Positions 30,681-39,245 of a stretch of DNA of 64,000 nt are shown here, piece after piece; position 1 is the stretch's first letter; every line of letters starts with the position of its first letter. The DNA is taken from contig NZ_CH724141.1 in the NCBI RefSeq assembly GCF_000153325.1, positions 1,037,850 to 1,101,849 of the forward strand. The letters run 5' to 3'. Position numbers and translations under genes: made by a program. The stretch comes from Photobacterium sp. SKA34. Its GTDB lineage: Bacteria > Pseudomonadota > Gammaproteobacteria > Enterobacterales > Vibrionaceae. The notes under the pieces were generated by a model, which was not told the DNA's origin, made no database searches, and saw nothing but the letters and a program-made list of their open reading frames with translations.

Positions 30681-30712
30681 CCTATCAATATTGTGGTATT
30701 TGATAGGGGAGT
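30681..30712 (+). promoter_or_regulatory. Hairpin covering a ribosome-binding site
   Basis: CCCTATCAATA pairs with TATTTGATAGGG, and the right arm contains the AGGGGAG that would serve the next small gene. Folding would hide the ribosome-binding site. Alternatively it is an upstream terminator without a good T-run. Confidence 0.35.
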
Positions 30713-30715
30713 ATC

Positions 30716-30979
30716 TTGGTTGCCATTATGGATAATTTACAGTGTCAGTTTGAAAGATGTCTAAAACATGCTTTAAGTTACTATGGTTATATTTCTTTGA
30801 CCTCAATTGTTAATAGTCAATTGAGACATAGGAAAGAAGAAACTGACTTCCATTATAAACGTAACTTTGATTTTTTTCAGGTTGAAAAAAAAGATCCTAT
30901 TATAACTCAGCAGTTTAAAGATTTACAAAATAAGAAGCTAATGATTAAAAAAACTAAACTAACTCAATCACTACCATGA
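30716..30979 (+). CDS. Hypothetical small protein
   Basis: 87 aa from a TTG at 30716 (four bases after GGGGAG), or 83 aa from the ATG at 30728. Basic C-terminus (QFKDLQNKKLMIKKTKLTQ) and a middle HRKEETDFHYKRNFDFFQ. Not recognised; could be a truncated gene. Confidence 0.35.
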   Translation: MVAIMDNLQCQFERCLKHALSYYGYISLTSIVNSQLRHRKEETDFHYKRNFDFFQVEKKDPIITQQFKDLQNKKLMIKKTKLTQSLP

Positions 30980-31898
30980 TTTTATAAATGATTGTTCTAT
31001 AACACTGAACCCTACCATGTCGAAACAGTACAATTAAGCTTAATTATTATCGATAAAGTCTTTGTTGATTTTGGTTAAAACAATGTTTTAAATAATTTTT
31101 CGTGATTGATTTTTGACTGAATTTATTGAAATCAATATATGTTCGGCCTCTTTTTTATCACATATTAAAGCTTCTTAATATTTATCTAAATTGGTATTTA
31201 GGATGTTTTTTTTGAAGTCATTGAACGCTAGTATTATCAAAATTTGGATGAACATGAACTCACTACTGTAAGCCTAGAAGAGTTTTTTATGATGATATTA
31301 TCAAAGGGCTTTTTTTAAGAATTGACCTTTACATTTTGGCTTAGAAAGTTTAATGCTACAAGTATTGATACATCTAATTATTCAATTTAGTCCTACTTTA
31401 AAGCACTATCATGTATTACAGATATCGTTGTCATTTTCCATAACTCGATTCTCGATAACAGTATAATTACTCTTACTACAATTATGACCACAAAGTAAGA
31501 CAAAGTGCAGTTTGGCGAATTACAATATAGGATATCCTTAGGAAACTTAGGAGATGTATCAAAGGGGAATGGTTGTTATGATGAATACCTTTTTAACTAA
31601 TAAGTAGTAAACATAAACATCAGCTAAATAATATCAGTGTTAGCGATAACTCTGTACGTAATCTATTACATTATTTAACGAAAATACCGCTCTAAATTTA
31701 GGGCGGTATTTCGCAGCTAAACTACATTTTTGGCATAGAAACTGAACTCACCGCCCATCCTTTGACGGCGAGTTGAGAGGTAAAGGATAAAAACCTCTCG
31801 TATTTTATTAAACAGCACGATTCATTAATATAAAGTGAACGGGATATTTTCGGAGATACTTTACGTTTCTCATAATGATAAAAAGTATATCTAAATAT
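30980..31898. other. Gene-free region between the AT-rich block and the CRISPR-Cas locus
   Basis: About 920 bp with stops in all frames. Hairpins: AAATACCGC/GCGGTATTT at 31682-31711 and GAGAGG/CCTCTC near 31773-31799. I could not align this part with cas3, which is clear only from 31899 on. Confidence 0.4.
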
Positions 31899-32363
31899 GT
31901 GTATCGTTCTCTCGGTCGACTATGGGCTCCTCAATGAATGCTCATTGAACTTAGTACTATGCGTATGCCAAGCGAAGCGTGTATTTTTATTCAAGCTGTT
32001 TATAACGAAAAATGTACCACAAACCTCAATTGAATTAATTACGAAAAAAGATGAACTTTTAGCAGAATAAAGCTTAGAAATAGCCTCTCCAAAGTCTCAA
32101 ACTATTGATTTACAATATGGAGGTTGTAATAGCAGTCAACAACGTTGGTAGAATATTAGTATCATATCAGCACACGTTTTTGTGAGAGAGAGACGGCACA
32201 AATTTTAGTGCTTAAATCTAATAAGAGTAGAGAGTTAGTGCCTTGGCAAGTTGATTCTTGCCATGTAATAGTCCTCAGTACCTTATCCCTTGCAAAGCTT
32301 AAATATGCATTTCATTTGCAGCCATTTACAGAGCAAAAAACATTATTGTTAGTAAAACGTTAA
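31899..32363 (+). pseudogene. cas3: cas3 remnant (type I-E helicase-nuclease), C-terminal part only
   Basis: In shifting frames the DNA reads like the C-terminal domain of a type I-E Cas3. From 31899: VYRSLGRLWAPQ, stop, MLIELSTMRMPSEACIFIQA. After a frameshift: DELLAE, stop, SLEIASPKSQTIDLQYGG then NSSQQRW, stop. Finally STRFCERETAQILVLKSNKS to a stop at 32361-32363. It lies directly upstream of cas8e, the normal cas3 position. At least three stops and two frameshifts are visible and the HD nuclease and helicase parts are gone. Confidence 0.75.
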
Positions 32364-32465
32364 TCCATTATCAAACACATACAACCTTTGTATTCCGAAT
32401 AAGATCTTATGTTTGGTAATAGTGAGACGAGTGGATTTATCACTGTCATCAATAAGAGGAAGACA

Positions 32466-34070
32466 ATGAATTTACTTCGTGAGTCATGGTTACCTTTCCG
32501 ACTTCGTAATGATGATCAAGAATGGCGATCATTAGTGGCAATTACAGATCCTGATGTTGTTGATTTTGCATTACCTCGTGCTGACTTTCAGGGAGCGGCT
32601 TATCAATTAGTAATAGGGATATTACAAACGGCTTTTGCACCTAAAGATAAGAAGCAATGGCACCAGTACTATGTACAATCGCCAACGGCAGATGAACTAA
32701 CTCCGGCTTTTAATACGATTGAACATGCCTTTGAGTTAACCGGTGATGGTCCTTTGTTTATGCAAGATCATGATCCATTATCTCAGCAAGAAGTAAGTCC
32801 AATTAGTGGATTACTTATTGATGCGCCAGGCGCGAATGGTATCAAAAACAATACAGACTTTTTTGTTAAACGTGGTATTGGTGAAGTGATGTCACCTGCA
32901 ATGGCTGCATTAGCATTGTTTACATTACAAATTAATGCACCATCCGGTGGTTCTGGTCATCGTGTCGGCTTACGTGGTGGCGGCCCATTAACTATGTTGG
33001 TGATGCCAAGTGATGAACAAAGTTCGTTATGGATCAAGCTGTGGCTTAATGTCATTAATCGCAACACATGGCGTTATGACGATCCTAATTTTTATGATGG
33101 TAGTGTTTTTCCGTGGTTGGCACATACAATTGAAAGTCGCAAAAAAGGCAGTGAAATTTATCCATCAACAGAAGGGATTCACCCGTTACATCTGTATTGG
33201 GCGATGCCGCGTCGCATTCGGTTAGTGATTGATAATGAGCCTGTGCAATGTTTGATAAGTGGCGAAAATAGTGAGCAATGTGTGCGTCATTACCGCACTA
33301 AAAATTACGGTAATAATTATGTCGGTAACTGGGATCCGCATCCGTTTACACCTTATAAATGGAATCCCAAAAAACCGAACGAAGATCATCTCTCCCAAAA
33401 AGGGCAACCTAGAGGTATTACTTATAAAAACTGGGATGTAATGACTTTATCTAGTGACGGTAATGGTCATATTTGTGCGCGTGTTGTTGATCATTATAAC
33501 GATGTCGCTAAACGAAAATGGCATGAACAACCTCAATTATGGGTATTTGGCTATGACATGGACAATATGAAACCACGTGGTTGGTATAGCGCCATGATGC
33601 CATTGTTTAATGTGGAAGCAGAAAGTCATGATGACATTATTAATGCGACGAGAGAATTACAAGCACTTGCAGATAACGCACTTTATCAAACCCGTAGCCA
33701 AATTAAAGCGGCATGGTTTGAAAATCCGGGTGACACCAAAGGTGATACTAGTTTTATTGATCTTGATTTTTTGCAACAGACAGAAGCTGCGTTTTATTTA
33801 ACGGTTTCTTATATCGTTCATAATATTAACCAACAGCAAACGGCTTTAAGTTCAGAACAAGCAAAATACTGGCGCGATACTATTCAATCCGTAAGTGAGC
33901 AATTATTTGATAATTATGCCTTAGGTGACTTGGGCGATATACGTTCAATAGCAAAACGTATAGATGCGAGAGGAAAATTAATGGGTTGGTTATATGGTAG
34001 TAAAAATATTAAAGCATTTAACAATGAGCATTACCTTATAGCAGCTAAGGATACTAAACATGCTAAGTAA
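32466..34070 (+). CDS. cas8e: Cas8e (Cse1/CasA), large Cascade subunit, type I-E
   Basis: 534 aa. The ATG at 32466 is chosen because GAGGAAG precedes it and the protein then begins NLLRESWLPFRLRND, as in the family. Visible: FALPRADFQGAAYQLVIGI, the L1 region GIKNNTDFFVKRG, GGSGHRVGLRGGGPLTMLV, and the C-terminal four-helix bundle. In I-E Cascade it reads the PAM and recruits Cas3. The frame is intact. The gene overlaps cse2 by 11 bp. Confidence 0.92.
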   Translation: MNLLRESWLPFRLRNDDQEWRSLVAITDPDVVDFALPRADFQGAAYQLVIGILQTAFAPKDKKQWHQYYVQSPTADELTPAFNTIEHAFELTGDGPLFMQDHDPLSQQEVSPISGLLIDAPGANGIKNNTDFFVKRGIGEVMSPAMAALALFTLQINAPSGGSGHRVGLRGGGPLTMLVMPSDEQSSLWIKLWLNVINRNTWRYDDPNFYDGSVFPWLAHTIESRKKGSEIYPSTEGIHPLHLYWAMPRRIRLVIDNEPVQCLISGENSEQCVRHYRTKNYGNNYVGNWDPHPFTPYKWNPKKPNEDHLSQKGQPRGITYKNWDVMTLSSDGNGHICARVVDHYNDVAKRKWHEQPQLWVFGYDMDNMKPRGWYSAMMPLFNVEAESHDDIINATRELQALADNALYQTRSQIKAAWFENPGDTKGDTSFIDLDFLQQTEAAFYLTVSYIVHNINQQQTALSSEQAKYWRDTIQSVSEQLFDNYALGDLGDIRSIAKRIDARGKLMGWLYGSKNIKAFNNEHYLIAAKDTKHAK

Positions 34071-34611
34071 CACAGAAGAAAAACTACTTATGGGGTGGTG
34101 GCAAAGTTTAGTGCTTTCTGACGCTGAGTTAAAAGAACAGTATCTAATGTCAGCACCGAGTGGTCATAAAGCAAAATTAATGCGGGCCGAGTCTGTCGAT
34201 GCGGTATTAATGCAAGATGCTTTTCACACATTATGGCTAAGCCTTCCTGAGCAAGATTCACATTCCGTCAATGACATGGAATGTTGGGCCGTTATTGCTG
34301 CGTCGTTAATTCATGTATCTTCTGGGTATCGAGATGGATTAGCCATAGCTGCTGGTAAAAAAAAAGAAAATAGCCATATATCATTAGTGAGTGAAATGCG
34401 ATTTTCTCAGTTACAAGCGGCTAACACGCCTGATGAATTATTGCGTACTTTACGCCGTTTACTGAAGTTAATGAAAGGGAAAGTAGATCCACTCACTTTA
34501 GCGAGAGATATCGAACAATGGTTTAGCGAATACCATCATTCAGGACTTGTTCGAGCTAAAGATCGAATTTGCGTGAAATGGGCCATGGATTATTACCGCG
34601 CAGCAAAATAA
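34060..34611 (+). CDS. cse2: Cse2 (CasB), small Cascade subunit
   Basis: 183 aa, all-helical, usual length. Signature region FSQLQAANTPDELLRTLRR and GLVRAKDRICVKWAMDYY. Two copies form the belly of Cascade and hold the displaced strand and target DNA. Intact, translationally coupled to cas8e by overlap. Confidence 0.9.
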   Translation: MLSNTEEKLLMGWWQSLVLSDAELKEQYLMSAPSGHKAKLMRAESVDAVLMQDAFHTLWLSLPEQDSHSVNDMECWAVIAASLIHVSSGYRDGLAIAAGKKKENSHISLVSEMRFSQLQAANTPDELLRTLRRLLKLMKGKVDPLTLARDIEQWFSEYHHSGLVRAKDRICVKWAMDYYRAAK

Positions 34612-34644
34612 GAATTTCATTCTATTTTTATGAGAACATCAATA

Positions 34645-35679
34645 ATGAGCCAATTTATTCAGCTTCATACACTGACCTCTTACGCACCATCTAACTTAAA
34701 TCGTGATGATTTAGGTCGTCCAAAAACTGCAAAAATGGGCGGTTTTGATCGTTTACGTGTAAGCTCACAAAGCCAAAAACGTCACTGGCGAACTTCAGAA
34801 CTATTTGAACAAGCGATGGCTGGTAAGTTAGGTATTCGCACTAAGCGTTTTGGTAATACTGTATTTGATGCATTGGTTGCTCTGAATGTTAAAGAGAAAA
34901 ACGCGATAAAGTGGGCGGGATTAATTGCAGGTCAGTTTGGTAAATTAAAAAAAGATGGTTTAGAGATTGAACAACTGTCACATATTAGCCCAGTTGAGCA
35001 AGATTTGGCGTTATCTTTAGTTAGTGTTCTTGCACAAGAAGATCGTGAGCCAACAGCAGATGAATTAAAAGCATTAAAATCACAACAAACCGCAGTTGAT
35101 ATCGCGCTGTTTGGTCGAATGCTGGCTTCTGCACCGGAGTTTAATGTTGATGCTGCTTGTCAGGTGGCACATGCAATTAGCGTTCATCAAGTAACTATTG
35201 AAGATGATTACTTTACAGCTGTCGATGATCTTAACGACGGCAAAAAAGATTCAGGTTCGGCGCATATTGGTGAAGTAGGGTTTTCATCGGCTCTGTTTTA
35301 TAACTATATCTGCATCAATAAAACCCAATTAATTGAAAATCTTAGTGGAGATGAAGCGCTTGCTAACGCTGCAATTGCCGCCCTAACTGAAGCTGCAGTG
35401 AAAGTGTCACCTACGGGTAAACAAAATAGTTTTGCATCACGTGCTTATGCTAGCTATATCATGGTTGAAAAAGGTGAGCAACAACCCCGTTCATTATCGG
35501 TAGCATTTTTAAAACCAATTAATGATCAAGATATGGCAACAGCAGCAATTCATGCCATTTCAAAGCAAGTGATTAATTTTGATAAAGTTTATGGGGCTTG
35601 TGCAGACAGTCGTTATGAAGTTAATGCAATGATTGGTGAAGGCTCATTTGCAGAGCTTTGTCAGTTTGTGACTGAATAA
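34645..35679 (+). CDS. cas7: Cas7e (CasC), backbone subunit
   Basis: 344 aa from the ATG at 34645, where the family N-terminus FIQLHTLTSYAPSNLNRDD begins; an ATG five codons earlier is possible. RRM-type Cas7 motif DRLRVSSQSQKRHWR and the SAHIGEVGFSSALFYNY segment are present. Six copies coat the crRNA spacer. Intact. Confidence 0.92.
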   Translation: MSQFIQLHTLTSYAPSNLNRDDLGRPKTAKMGGFDRLRVSSQSQKRHWRTSELFEQAMAGKLGIRTKRFGNTVFDALVALNVKEKNAIKWAGLIAGQFGKLKKDGLEIEQLSHISPVEQDLALSLVSVLAQEDREPTADELKALKSQQTAVDIALFGRMLASAPEFNVDAACQVAHAISVHQVTIEDDYFTAVDDLNDGKKDSGSAHIGEVGFSSALFYNYICINKTQLIENLSGDEALANAAIAALTEAAVKVSPTGKQNSFASRAYASYIMVEKGEQQPRSLSVAFLKPINDQDMATAAIHAISKQVINFDKVYGACADSRYEVNAMIGEGSFAELCQFVTE

Positions 35680-35689
35680 GGGAGCAAAT

Positions 35690-36448
35690 ATGCAGCCTTA
35701 TTTAGTTTTTCGACTTTATGGTGCGATGGCAAGTTGGGGACAGCCTGCTGTTGGCTGTGATCGTCATACCGGAGTTATTCCATCGCGTTCAGCATTATTA
35801 GGGTTATTAGGTGCGGCACTTGGTATTAAACGCGACGAGCAATCGACACTGACGATGCTGCAAAAAAGCGTGCAGTTTGCAATTAAACAATCGGCACCAA
35901 GTTTATTATTACGTGATTACCACACCACGCAAGTCGCAGCTAATCATAACAACGTGCACTATCACACTCGTAAGCAAGAGCTTGATAAGGGTAAGTTGGC
36001 GACAGTGTTATCAAGTCGTGATTATCGTTGTGATGGGGTTTGGGTCGTGGCGGTATCGCTGACGAATGACGCGATGTTTTCACTTGAACAACTACAGCAA
36101 GCGTTATTAACACCTGCTTATCCGTTGTGCCTTGGCCGCAAATCGTGTCCGCCAGCGCTACCGTTAATGCCAACTATTTTAGAATCATGTTCATTAAAGC
36201 AAGCATTAGATACGTCATTTCCCGCAATTACGGGAAGTGAAAAAAGCGATCGCTATTGGTTTGGTTGTGTTGGTCAGCATCGTGTTGCGACTTACTATTG
36301 GTCGGGTGATAAAGCTGCAATGGATGATATTGGTGATAACGTGGTGTACACGACTCAACTATGGGATGAGCCTCTCAATCGTCAGCGGTGGCAGTTTACA
36401 CAACGTATTATGCACCAAGTAACTTTGCCGATTTTAGAGGATGAATAA
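35690..36448 (+). CDS. cas5: Cas5e (CasD)
   Basis: 252 aa. Cas5 N-terminal signature YLVFRLYGAMASWGQPAVG and TGVIPSRSALLGLLGAALG, then YHTTQVAANHN and YPLCLGRKSCPPALPL. Binds the 5' handle of the crRNA. GGGAG precedes the ATG. Overlaps cas6e by 8 bp. Intact. Confidence 0.92.
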   Translation: MQPYLVFRLYGAMASWGQPAVGCDRHTGVIPSRSALLGLLGAALGIKRDEQSTLTMLQKSVQFAIKQSAPSLLLRDYHTTQVAANHNNVHYHTRKQELDKGKLATVLSSRDYRCDGVWVVAVSLTNDAMFSLEQLQQALLTPAYPLCLGRKSCPPALPLMPTILESCSLKQALDTSFPAITGSEKSDRYWFGCVGQHRVATYYWSGDKAAMDDIGDNVVYTTQLWDEPLNRQRWQFTQRIMHQVTLPILEDE

Positions 36449-37115
36449 CCGCATGCATTTATCAAAAATAACACTTGCACAGTCGGCAACGTTAGCAGAA
36501 ACATTGCTGATGCTACAACGTAATGATGCCTATGCGGCACACCAGTTATTATGGCAATTATTTCATCAACAGTCAGAACGTCAATTTATTTATCGACAAG
36601 AGCTAATGCCCAATGGATTACCCGTTTTTTGGGTATTATCGCGAGTTGCTCCTGATGAAATGAATGCACAATGGCAAATACAAACTAAACCGTTTACTCC
36701 GCAATTAACAGTAGGGCAACGTTTAGCGTTTAAATTACGAGCAAATCCAACCGTTTGGAATAATACGACTAAAAAGCGTCATGATGTGATGATGCATGCT
36801 AAATATCAAGCTAGACAACAAGATATTGGTGCAGAAATGTTATCGCATTATATGCAGCAAGCGGCTCAACAATGGCTGTGTGACCCGAATCGCTTAGAGC
36901 AATGGGGGATCAGACTAGATGTTTTACCTGATATTGAAGCGTATACCCAGCATCAAAGTGACAAAAAAATGAAGCAGCGTATTCAATTTTCTAGTGTTGA
37001 TTATCAAGGGGTTTTGACGATACAAAGTCCTGAAAAATTCCTTACTCAATATCAACAAGGTTTTGGACGAGCAAAAGCACTAGGCTGCGGTTTGATGTTA
37101 ATTCGAGGTACTTAG
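36441..37115 (+). CDS. cas6e: Cas6e (CasE), crRNA endonuclease
   Basis: 224 aa. Catalytic-region His in AAHQLLWQLFHQQ near residue 33, and the Cas6 glycine-rich loop GFGRAKALGCGLMLIRG at the C-terminus. It cuts the repeat stem and stays on the 3' handle. Intact; its stop overlaps the first base of the cas1 remnant, as in functional operons. Confidence 0.92.
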   Translation: MNNRMHLSKITLAQSATLAETLLMLQRNDAYAAHQLLWQLFHQQSERQFIYRQELMPNGLPVFWVLSRVAPDEMNAQWQIQTKPFTPQLTVGQRLAFKLRANPTVWNNTTKKRHDVMMHAKYQARQQDIGAEMLSHYMQQAAQQWLCDPNRLEQWGIRLDVLPDIEAYTQHQSDKKMKQRIQFSSVDYQGVLTIQSPEKFLTQYQQGFGRAKALGCGLMLIRGT

Positions 37116-37505
37116 TGGCATTTATCCCACTGAAACCGATTCCAATTAAATATCGTCATTCAATGATATATGTCGGAATAGAGCGTATTGGTATTAGAGA
37201 TGGCACTTTTGTTGTCATAGATAATATTAATGTCGAGCGTATGCATATCAGTGGGAATCATCGCTTGTTTATTGTTAGAGAAAGGAATACGTATTAGTCA
37301 TGCTGCGATAAATTAGATGCAATCAATAGCGCATTATTAATTTGGGTGGGTGAGTCTGGCATATAGAGAAGAATTCCGTAAACACTAGACGTTGAAAAAA
37401 TTGATACTGCTCATTGATGAAGTGCTCAGTGCTGGAAACATTACACCTCCTGGTATGTCTGTGCCTATTGCGATTGGTGATAGTTATCATAGGAGTAAAT
37501 CGTTT
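37115..37505 (+). pseudogene. cas1: cas1 remnant with a large internal deletion
   Basis: Starts GTG with AFIPLKPIPIKYRHSMIYV, the I-E Cas1 N-terminus, and runs about 60 codons to a stop. Further pieces follow: SALLIWVGESG, then a jump to REEFRKH and LKKLILLIDEVLSAGNITPP, DSYHRSKS at the end. About 390 bp remain of roughly 900; the catalytic centre is deleted. Confidence 0.85.
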
Positions 37506-37774
37506 ATGAGTATGCTTGTGGTGGTTACTAAAGTCGTACCGCCTTGATTACGAGGTCGTCTTGCTGTTTGGTTATTATAAGTTAGGGCTGGTGTATATAG
37601 ATGACATTTTCTCGAAAAATCCGGTAAATGATTTGGGATAAAATTTAATGCTTTGCTGGAAATGGTAATGTTCTAATTGCGTTGGGAACCCCTACCGAAT
37701 CAGTTTTTGATGTCCAAACTTATGGCAAAAATCGTCGAGAGCCTGTTGATTTAGAGGGGTTACGTTTATTGTAA
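37506..37774 (+). pseudogene. cas2: cas2 remnant (I-E type)
   Basis: MSMLVVVTKVVPP, stop, LRGRLAVWLL, stop, VRAGVYIDDIFSK, then a frameshift, MIWDKI, stop, and the clean tail GNGNVLIALGTPTESVFDVQ, then TYGKNRREPVDLEGLRLL. Full length is still present, but at least three stops and one frameshift break it. Confidence 0.88.
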
Positions 37775-37875
37775 TTTTCACTCACAGACATGATAACTAA
37801 AAAAATGTTCTTTAAAAAGTTGGTGGATTTTTAGTTATGGTTATTTACTTTATAAATCAATAAAATATTTTTAGA
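37775..37875 (+). promoter_or_regulatory. CRISPR leader
   Basis: About 100 bp of AT-rich DNA between the cas2 remnant and the first repeat, in the usual leader position. Presumably contains the array promoter. Confidence 0.6.
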
Positions 37876-38148
37876 GTGTTCCCTGTAATCACGGGGATAA
37901 ACCGCTGTGGTTATTAAATCTGTACCTGCAATACCCGTGTTCCCCGTATCCGCGGGGATAAACCGCGCTAACGGGTACTGACGAATATTTCGAAACAGTG
38001 TTCCCTGTATCCACGGGGATGAACCGGTTCTATGTTTTACGGAAGAATTGCAAGGGTAGTGTTCCTCGTACCCGCGGGGATGAACCTGATTCAGGTTTAT
38101 ATTATAGTGCACACCTTTGGTGTTCCCCGTACCCACGGGGAAAAACCG
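37876..38148 (+). CRISPR. Type I-E CRISPR array, 5 repeats and 4 spacers
   Basis: Repeats of 29 bp at 37876, 37937, 37998, 38059 and 38120; spacers of exactly 32 bp at 37905, 37966, 38027 and 38088. The repeat core is GTGTTCCCCGTA-CGCGGGGATAAACCG with I-E palindromic arms. All five repeats differ: C-to-T changes in the left arm of repeats 1, 3 and 4, A for G in the right arm of repeats 1, 3 and 5, and GGGGAAAAA in repeat 5. Spacing is perfectly kept although the repeats are drifting. Array orientation follows the cas genes. Confidence 0.95.
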
Positions 38149-38261
38149 CAGTTTTCATATGGGGATATAAGCTCAAACTGTTAAAGCTTTTAGCAATTGC
38201 GACGCAAACCGTCGCTTAATTGGGCTTGGATATAAGGCGTAAGACGCGAAGCGGCTTAATC
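38149..38261. other. Short stretch after the array
   Basis: No further repeat or gene identified. Confidence 0.4.
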
Positions 38262-38665
38262 TGGTGTAGCTTGAGTGTCTCTATAAGACTTCAATGTTTC
38301 GATTGTTGTACCGCCAGCAGTACAAGCAAATTAGGAACGTGACCACAAAGCCGTGTCTTTACTTTGCCTTGTAAAATGTGTGTTTTGTAATAGAGATGAT
38401 ATTGATTTAATGTTATTTACCACCACGCTAATAGTTAGCTTCGGTGGATATGAAATTAATAGGTGTACATGATCTTCTTCACCGTCCATCTCACTTCATT
38501 CACACTCCAATTTTATACAAGCTGATTCAAAAGCCTCTCTCAGTTGTTCAATCATGATTCCAGTAAACAATTTACGACTATACTGAGTCGTAAATACCAA
38601 ATGCTCTACCAATTTACTAACACGGTGCTTTTTGAGGCATCGTTATTATCTAAGTTATGCATGAT
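38262..38665 (-). pseudogene. IS200/IS605-family TnpA relic
   Basis: On the minus strand: KLVEHLVFTTQYSRKLFTG, IMIEQLREAFESACIKLECE, stop, MDGEEDHVHLLISYPPKLTI (the HUH motif is HVH), SVVVNNIKSISSLL, TALWSRS, stop, FACTAGGTTIETLKSY. The order matches Y1 transposases, but there are internal stops and no clean start. Both ends are worn. Confidence 0.8.
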
Positions 38666-39245
38666 TTCTTTACACCTACACTTTGCTTCAGACCCCCAAC
38701 TAATTTAAATGGATAAACTGGGTGGTTATTGAATTTAAATAGTTGTGATTTTTTGAGTGAATTAATCGGACATATTTGTTGGTCTTTTTCGATTGAGATT
38801 AGCCTCACAGCCGTACAATCTATTTTCTCTAACCCATTAAAGAGAGCGTGGTCGAAGCCGAGAACACCTGTTTTATGTGTTTAAATAGAATTCCTCTTAA
38901 ATGATCGCCCATCGTCGCGGTCTTTTAGTATCTACATATCAGAGAAAGCTAGGCATAAACTTGATAAAAATCACACGAGTTAAGGTGATCAACGCGGTTG
39001 CTCTTGGTTTTTTTGTCAGGAGTATTAGCAAATGATGACTGAAAGATGAAAGCCCCGTTAATTTTAAATCAACGAGGCTGACAAATGACTCTAGACAATT
39101 CATATGTTAGCGCAAAGCGAGGATGTCCCCTTTAAACAAAGCCATACGACTCTTAATAATTAACCTAAGATCGTCAATCGAACTACAAAACAAGTTTCCA
39201 CTATTGGAAGAAGTCTAGATAAGAAACCTCGTCGTTATATACCTT
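38666..39245. other. Intergenic region before the Rhs-core protein
   Basis: About 580 bp without a gene. Around 38898-38930 is a worn look-alike of the terminator region at 10405-10436, followed by a shared tcaacgcgg motif, so this may be another fragment of duplicated DNA. Confidence 0.35.

Noticed and set aside
32409..32465. Extended start for cas8e at 32409
   Set aside because: The family N-terminus and the ribosome-binding site support the ATG at 32466.
32409..38148. CRISPR-associated transposon (Tn7-like with Cascade)
   Set aside because: No tniQ, tnsABC or Tn7-type ends seen; the lack of cas3 is explained by a visible cas3 pseudogene.
37831..38219. Frames on both strands through the CRISPR array
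   Set aside because: They are translations of repeats and spacers (recurring PRTRGDEP-like units), not genes.
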